Assembly (NCBI GenBank): GCA_015680685.1
Contig: MNCI01015850.1
Location: forward strand, 129,743 to 193,742
Length of the DNA stretch: 64,000 nucleotides
Direction of reading: 5' to 3'
Source of the DNA: Gnetum montanum
Lineage: Eukaryota > Streptophyta > Gnetopsida > Gnetales > Gnetaceae
The notes beneath the pieces were generated by a model that was not told where the DNA came from, ran no database searches, and worked only from the letters and a program-made list of their open reading frames with translations. Both the position numbers and the translations under genes were made by a program. Below are positions 57,206-64,000 of this stretch, piece after piece (the first letter of the stretch is position 1; every line of letters starts with the position of its first letter).

Positions 57206-60200
57206 GGGGCTATGGATCCTTGATGTAAGGATTGGTACCACTAGCAGAAAGCGAGAGTATCCTTGGGTCCATCGATTATTGTGAATTGTTGAATTCTTAG
57301 ATTTTGGTTGGAATTTGGTTGATAAACCGTCCCCTTTGAAATGCATAAATCTTGGATTTGGATCTCGAATTATACTTATTTTCTTCCTACACCTTCTCAA
57401 GTCTGAATTTAATATCTTTCTATAAGTTGATGGAGTGCGGGAAAACCTAGGATGTTAATTTATGGTTATGATCTAGCTATTCTCTGCTATTGAATATATG
57501 AATTTCCTAATTAAATGATTACTGATAAAATGGTTACAAAAGTTAAATTTAGATCTTGTTTTTGTGTGTGGTTGGAAATTATAAAATATTATTATGTGAT
57601 TAAACAATTATGATATTATTATTTTATCTACTTATGTGGTCATTTCTTTGGTTTTCAAATGTGCAAGTGATCTTGATTAAATATTTCTTTTTAGGTTGAA
57701 TAATAAAAAATTTGATTTTTTTTATTTGATGAATCTTGCATAGATATTTTACTATGGCTATCTCTTTATAAAATTATCTCTTGATTCATAAAAATTAATA
57801 TTGATTGACCTATTTCAGAGCTAGATCTAGGCATTATTGATTTTGTTTTAATTTTATAGGTTAATGTTAGTTTAATTGTTGTAGAAAGAAAGCCACCTAG
57901 GCATTTTCTTCTTTTAACTTTCTTCTTTTTAGGGGCCTTTGGATGCTAGCTCTTGCTCCCTATGAATGGGTATTACATTGTTACCACTGTTTGTGGGTGG
58001 TCATATCCAACTGATTTCCTAGTGGTCCAAGTCAACAACTACAAGGGGGACCTCCCAATCATAATGGAAAGAGCATGGCTAAGTATGATTGATGCATGCC
58101 TAGGAATATGTGATCTTTCCCTAGAGATATCACAAAAAAATGCATTTGAGAAGATCAAAAAGAAGAAAGTTCCATGCATCACATATGATGACACAGGGTG
58201 CAATTGCATGTAGAAGTCTTGGTTTGTATAATGCTCAACATTGCCTACATGCGACCAATGTACACAAGTATCTGACATACAAAGATGACTGTATGTAGTA
58301 AACACAAGACACGAAGGCACCCAATGGCTAACAGTTTACCTACAAAACAATTCAACTTTATGCATGGAGCCAACGGAGAGCTTGACTTGTGCCTATATCG
58401 ATAACATAGATGCATTAGAGCAAGTCCATTGCCAACTTCCAAGTACTGACATCAAAGATATCAATTGGGGGAAGTTGGAAATCCATGATGTGTTCAAGTA
58501 AGAGCTCCTTGAATTAAAATCATTACCCACTTGTATGGAGTATGCATTTCTCAAGAATGGAAAACTGGTAATCATTAATGCTAAGCTCACTCCTCAACAA
58601 AAAGAAGGACTACTAAAGATGATAAAAAAATGGTCAAAATCCTTTTCTTGGTCATATCAAAAATTAACCAAAATAGATCCTAGGATATGCTAATATAGAA
58701 TTAATACTAACCCCTCTATGAAACCTCAATGACAACCAAAAATACGACTGAACCTAAAGCCTAAGCAAGTAGTTGAGGAAAAAATTGAACAACTTCTGAA
58801 GGCTAGGTTCATCTACCCCATTGATAATAGTGAATGGGTTAGTTCATTAGTCATTATTCCTAAAAAAGGTAGTAAATGGAGTGTGTGTATAGACTTTAGG
58901 CTATTAAACATGGAAACATTTAAAGATCATTTCCCATTGTCATTCATTGACCAAGTCTTAGATACCATAGAACGACATTGTTATTAAATTTTTTTGGATG
59001 GTTACAGTGGGTACAATCAAATCCAAATAGCACCAGAAGACCAAGCCAAAACTACATTCAAAAGTCCATGGGGGACATTTGCATATAGACAGATGCTATT
59101 TGGCTTGTGCAATGCTCCAACAACATTTCAGCATTTGGTTCTTAGTATATTTCAGTAGCAAATAGGAAATGGTGTGGAGATTTTTATAGAAGATTTATCC
59201 ACCTACGAAGCAGACTTTGAACAAGCATTGGACTGATCAGAGCAAGTGCTGAAATGATGTATTGAAACCAACCTAAGGCATAATTGGTAGAAAAGACACT
59301 TAATGGTCCAAGAGGGAATTGTATTAGGGCATCAAATTTCACAAACAGGGATAGAGGTAGATCCTAAAAAAATTAAAGTCATCCAAGGAATCACTCATCA
59401 ACCTGAAATTGTAAAAGATGTTTGATTATTCCTTGGACATGCTACCTATTATAGATGTTCCATTGAGAACTTTTCAAAGATTGCAAAATCATTGGTAGAG
59501 TTAACGAAAAAGGAGATACCCTTTGAATGGACCAAGGAATGTGAGTTAGCTTTCCAAACCTTGAAGTAGAAGCTCATAGAAACACCCATTCTACAAGCTT
59601 TTGACTATTCCAAACCATTCCATATAATGACTTACACATTCAATATTGCTTTAGGAGCTGTACTTACATAGTTAGATGACCCAAAACATCCCTATTACAT
59701 CCACTATGCAAGTCAAAGCATTATTGGTGCACAACTCAACTATACCACAATAGAAAAGGAATTAATGGTCGTGGTGTTTGCACTGGAGAAATTCAAGCAC
59801 TATGTATTAGGCCATAAGGTATTTGTACACGCAAATCATAGTTGATCTAGTTTCTTATGAATAAACCAATGATGAGCCCTCGCATCATACGATGGCTTGT
59901 GATCTTGCAAGAGTTCGATCTCACAATAGTAGATCGTAAAGGCATTGAGAATGTTGTCACCGATCATTTATCTTAATTGTGATGGGACAAAAAAGAGGAT
60001 AAATACCCAATTTCTGATTGCTTCCCTAATGAACTCCTCTTTGTAGGTGTAATAAAAAATCAATCATCCATAGATGAAAATTGGTATAGTAGCATTCTTA
60101 CTTATCTTCTCATACAAGAAACACCACAAGGGCTAGACGTTAGAAAGAAACAACAGTTTCTCCATTGAGTCAAACATTTATGGAAATCAATGGACACCTT

Positions 60201-61430
60201 TATAAGGTGTGTTTTAATGGCTTGGTTCGATGGTGTTTTCTTGACACAAATCAATTGCAAGTTCTCGAGGACACTCATGAGAGCCCTTGTGGGGATCATT
60301 ATGCTGGGAGATGAACAACCATTAAAATATTGCTTGTAGGATATTATTGGCCTACATTATTTCAAGATGCCCATCATTTTGTTCAATCTTGTGAGTGTTT
60401 CCAATGTGATGGAGGAATGTCTACTAAAATGGAGGGTCCACAATAATGGATTCAACCCTTAGAACTCTTCGACATATGGGGTATTAATTATATGGGGCCT
60501 ATTATACCAATTTCTAATGGAAAAGCATACATTGTTGTTACTATTGATTATTTTACAAAATGGGTAGAAGCAATTTCCATTGCCAACTCTACATCATCTA
60601 CCACTACATGGTTTGTTCAACAACAAATCATAAACAGGTTTGGTGTACCTCATCCTCTTATTTCTGATAATGGTACACATTTTACAGGTGAAAATTTTCA
60701 AAATTTGATGCAACGCTTAGGAGTTAAGTATAAACTAACTACACCATATCATCCTCAAGAGAATGGTTAACCCAAATTCACCAATAGGGAAATCACAAAA
60801 ATCTTCACATGAACCATTAGTAAATATAGGCGAGACTAGAGCACCAAACTAAATGATTCTCTTTGGGCCTACCACTCCACATGGAAACTCCCCATAGGCT
60901 ATTCTCCCTATGAGTTAATTTACAGTAAACTTCCAACACTTCCTCTCCAAGTTGAGCTCTATACACTATCTACAACATGTGATCTTAACCTTGACCTCAA
61001 TCTAGCATAGAAAGAATGGTTAATGAATCTTAACTTGCCAAATGAAAAGAAATTAGCTACCCTATCATCCAATGAACTACACAAGGCTTTCAACAAATAA
61101 TGTCATGACGCAAGAATTAGAAAAGTCAAATACCAACCAAGAGATAGGGATCTTTATTAGAATCCTACACATGTGCCACAATGAACCAAATTTCAAATGC
61201 TATGGGAAGGACCTTATATCATTCATGAAACTTCTTCTTTAGGGGCCATGATGATCTATAAACCTAGAAGCTTAGATAAGAAATTATTGGTTAATATCTA
61301 GGAAACCAAACCTTTCCATGACCCCAAAACAACCAGTACTAACACTAGCTCTATTGATGGATAACCCTACTCATTATTTCAGATCTCCTTCTTTCAACTC
61401 ATTCATGGGAGAGATGGCCACCAATGCTAG

Positions 61431-62929
61431 TTATTTTAAGCCCTCAGTTTCTTTTATCTTTCTTGGTTTCATACATTTTTGTTTTACACATTTTTCATCT
61501 TTACTTATTTTTCTTACACCATCATTAATAGTTTTACTATTTCTTTCTCTATTACCTTTTGTTTGATTTATTCTTAGTCATCACTTAATAAGTGCTTATG
61601 ATGGTGGGTTGTACTATAATAGTGTTGACTGCTAATGTTTGGTTTTTACCTTTGACTTTTAATGTTGATACTAAGATATGGTTTCCTTTGATAAAACATG
61701 AAATGATTTTATGTTATCCATTCAACTCCATGGTCTCCCTTTGTTTTGGAACTATACTGTCCCTTTTTCTAATCAAACCTATTAATGAATTTGTGGCTTA
61801 GTATTCTTCAAACCAAGGAAAGATTCAAATGGATTGAAAAGGGTGTAACTTTAAGGGGATTTGATGCATTTGTGATGGCTATTCTCTTAGGTGATAGGAT
61901 GTTTTTCATAGGTTTTCCACCCTTTCATTATCAACTAATATTAGGAAGCTGAATGAATCAAATAAGTCTTTGCATGGTATGGTTCCCACTTAAAAAAACT
62001 GGTGGGAATTCAAAGCACACTACTTAGACATAATAAAGGAACATGGGCTACAAGCACTGGTTATGGCACTAGAAAGACATGTTACCCATGCCTGAAGGTT
62101 CCCTCTAACTAAGGTATTTTCTTACTTCTTGCTCCTTTATTCTTCTCTTTTTGGGATGGTGGTTGCTCTGTTGAAGCATTCTTGTTGTTTCATGAGGATG
62201 GGTTGGTCAAGTGTGTTGATGCAAGGTCATTAGATATGGTTAATTTTAATTTATATTTGGACTGAATTTTATTATGTCACCTTAACCACATAATACACAA
62301 GGAACTTTACACAACCTTGATTTTGTGATTCCACTCCATTCTTTCTTCTCTTTCCATATTGTTTTCCATATTCTACCTCATTGCTAGTTTTATGATTGGT
62401 CTATATATTGGTTGATGTATTTTTATTATTTGGTAAATTCTTATGGGTGAATTCTTAACTATTATTTCCATATGTCATTCCTAGAGCCTACGGACTCTTT
62501 GGTTTATCGGGTTTTTAGGGCATAAAGGGCATGAGATTACTTTGGGAAGAACCCACTAGCATTCTTTTTTGGTGCAATTGTTAAGTTATTTCCCTTAAAC
62601 ATATCTCACAATAAAATATTTCTTGTTTCACCCCATCCATGACATCCATTTTTTTCTCTTCCCTTCTATGCATTTTTTATTAGCTTCACTGTTGTCATTT
62701 CTCTTATCTTCATTTTCCTTTCATTTTCCATCCTATTGCTTTCAGAGGTTCGCTCTTAGTCATGGGGGCCTATCACAAATTTTTTCATTCCATTACTTAT
62801 CTCACCCCTACACCTTGGGTAGTTCTTAGTTACAAACCTATAACCTAGTATCTGTCATACCCACAACCTAGTCAATGTGCTTCATATCGAGGCAAGGTAT
62901 CAACTACATTATATCTTATCTATCTTTGC
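61431..62929 (+). other. Non-coding section after pol in element D, with conserved block at 61970-62117
   Basis: AGTCTTTGCATGGTATGG, GGGAATTCAAAGCACACT, GGGCTACAAGCACTGGTTAT, GACATGTTACCCATGCCTG and CCCTCTAACTAAGG in the family order. The second block is at 62485-62560. T-rich elsewhere; no supported gene. Confidence 0.75.
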
Positions 62930-62959
62930 TAATTTGTGATTGTGTTGTGTGTGCAGATG
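62930..62959 (+). promoter_or_regulatory. Putative 3' splice site and ATG in element D
   Basis: TTGTGATTGTGTTGTGTGTGCAG in sense (62934-62956), a T/G-rich tract ending in CAG, directly before ATG (62957). A short unrelated frame follows, shared with B, and reaches the polypurine tract within about 380 bp. Confidence 0.65.
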
Positions 62960-63335
62960 GTGATCACATGAATAATGGACTGGGATAGGAGAGAGCACTT
63001 AGGATGGACTGGAGCAAGAACATTTATGCAAGGAACAAGCTTAGTCATGTGGCCATGGATAAACAATGATGTGCACATTTTTGACATTGGCAGTAACACA
63101 CCTCATTTTCTTTTCTTTCTCTCTCTCTTCAAGCTATCAAATGAAGGTCTGGATGTTATCTATGTATAGTGTTCATCACAATGGTTATGAAAATCAATGT
63201 TATAATATGTTTGTCGATCTATGCACTAGGCACTTTGAGTTTTTCATTCTATGTCACTGTTAGTTGCTGTTCAATCAATAATCCCAAACCTTTCCAATAT
63301 TTTGTAAGAAACTCAAGGATGAGATTTCATTCCAT

Positions 63336-63345
63336 CATGGGGGTG
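63336..63345 (+). promoter_or_regulatory. Polypurine tract of element D
   Basis: CATGGGGGTG immediately before TGATGAG. Confidence 0.8.
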
Positions 63346-63860
63346 TGATGAGTCTTGAGATCATGTTTCTGATATTGAATATGTGATATTGGATTGAATC
63401 CCAACATCGAACATGAAATGTCAGAGCCTGTCTTGTTGCCTATAAATAAGAGAGAAGGACGCTTGGTTTTAGTAGTAATTTTTCAATCCTTTAGCTGAAC
63501 TCTTGTAGTTTTTCTCTTCTAGAGTTAAAATTATTTCTAAGTGCCCACAGTAGGAGTCATAGAGTGAATAGATCTTTATTTAAGCATTGTGTACTTGAGC
63601 ATACCTTGTGTCAAAAAATAAAGATGAACTTTGTGATAAACCTTGTAGCATTCACAATAGCTTAACGATTGCATTTAATGTTATTTACTATTATTTGATT
63701 CTCTCACTAGTTAATTAATGTTATTTCAATATAAATATTAATTATCAATGAATTAGCACACTCAACATGAACACTTTGAGCATATGTGGAACACTTGGTA
63801 ACCCAGTAATGGCTAGCATTTGGTAATCCCAATAGTGTTACACTAGTTCAGGATGTGCTT
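63346..63860 (+). repeat. 3' LTR of element D, truncated by rearrangement
   Basis: Starts TGATGAGTCTTGAGATC. It keeps the section with AATAAA (near 63618) that the 5' LTR has lost. It follows the 5' LTR as far as CACTAGTTCAGGATGTG (63841-63857) and then changes to leader sequence. Confidence 0.8.
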
Positions 63861-64000
63861 GGTAATGACTAGGTCCGATACCATGAACAATTAGATGGAG
63901 ACATGATTGATTACTTAGTGTGCCAAATTCTATCCTTTGGCTTAAACATCCATAACTAAGATGTATTAAATTTTCCCTTAGACTTCTAAGCTTAGTGGAA
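63861..64000. other. Rearranged gypsy leader, partly inverted
   Basis: TAATGACTAGGTC, then ATACCATGAACAATTAGA, follows gag of D at 52735-52765 in the same direction. Then GGAGACATGATTGATTACTT (63898 on) is the reverse complement of 52686-52710, and the inverted leader continues to the window end. The normal last 200 bp of the LTR is absent. Confidence 0.7.

Larger units (their letters stand above)
55506..57977 (+). mobile_element. 2.47-kb insertion with LTR-type ends in the protease region of D
   Basis: Begins TGTAATGAGCC and ends GGGTATTACA, so TGTAAT and ATTACA form a perfect 6-bp inverted terminal repeat, as in an LTR. Flanks TTTTT (55501-55505) and TTGTT (57978-57982) make a one-mismatch 5-bp target duplication. 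Removing the insert plus one flank restores the codons seen in B (GAG GAC AT- then -TT ACC). No pol motif inside. A large solo LTR is the simplest reading; a non-coding LARD-like element is possible. It has AG-rich and tandem repeats and two N. Confidence 0.75.
55209..61430 (+). pseudogene. Pol of element D (PR-RT-RNaseH-IN), interrupted and degenerate
   Basis: PR: PLIYLQISGKKTCKAFLDAG then SSVNLIS (55310-55400), a D-A-G active-site variant. After the insertion at 55506-57977 it resumes with VTTVCGWSYPTDFLVVQVN. RT: WSVCIDFRLLNMETFKDHFP (58880), FLDGYSGYNQIQIAPEDQA, and FIEDLSTY in place of FMDDFSTY (59180). RNase H: LNYTTIEKELMVVVFALEKF (59740). IN: HHCC with CECFQC (60395), WGINYMGP (D to N, 60480), SDNGTHF (60665), PQENG and PKFTNR where the catalytic Glu is expected (60755). 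Pol end at about 61430. TAG stops occur at sites also mutated in A and B. Not functional. Confidence 0.85.
51852..63860 (+). mobile_element. Element D: gypsy retrotransposon with a 2.47-kb LTR-like insertion
   Basis: 5' LTR (51852-52567), tRNA-Asp PBS (52569), gag (52704-55200), pol (55209-61430) interrupted by an insertion (55506-57977), conserved non-coding block, acceptor AG-ATG (62955-62959) without ORF3, polypurine tract (63336-63345) and a 3' LTR from 63346. The 3' LTR breaks off near 63860. Like B it belongs to the copies lacking ORF3. Confidence 0.85.

Overview
This window is plant nuclear DNA, AT-rich and made almost wholly of old, nested, decayed LTR retrotransposons. There is one recognisable host-gene relic, an ATL-type RING-H2 pseudogene near 43.5 kb. 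The composition (Ty3/gypsy copies of about 8 to 14 kb, nested insertions, decayed reading frames, almost no genes) suits a large seed-plant genome. The species cannot be named from the sequence. No intact protein-coding gene was found.

Layout. 1-939: LTR of gypsy element F. 947-5995: a copia-type element with gag but no pol, inserted just behind that LTR. 5996-6865: F gag and pol remnants. 6866-20980: element A (+), a 14.1-kb gypsy element with two LTRs, a perfect 5-bp target duplication and a solo LTR inside its gag; it sits inside F. 20986-24708: the 3' part of F. 24709-28667 and 36527-37728: the two halves of element E (-), split by element B (-, 28668-36526). 37858-38500: copia gag fragment (-). 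40497-42841: tandem satellite. 43371-44027: ATL pseudogene. 44028-51851: mostly unassigned AT-rich DNA with a cluster of tRNA-derived SINE-like repeats (48.85-50.27 kb). 51852-63860: element D (+), interrupted by a 2.47-kb LTR-like insertion. 63861-64000: rearranged, partly inverted leader sequence.

A, B, D, E and F belong to one gypsy family. They share LTRs beginning TGATGAG and ending CTCATCA, a primer-binding site matching tRNA-Asp, gag with a Ser-rich stretch and a Gln/Pro/Tyr-rich tail, and pol in the order PR-RT-RNaseH-IN. Primer choice and the coding position after pol suggest the Athila lineage (inference). After pol all well-preserved copies carry a conserved non-coding block. Then comes a 3' splice-site-like AG immediately before an ATG. 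In A and F that ATG opens a long degenerate coiled-coil ORF; in B and D the ORF is missing.

Most striking: element B carries a nearly full-length tRNA-Asp copy, CCA included, fused to its PBS and joined at tRNA base 1 directly to the C-terminal part of gag. This looks like a reverse-transcription accident that read through the primer tRNA and deleted about 2 kb of gag.
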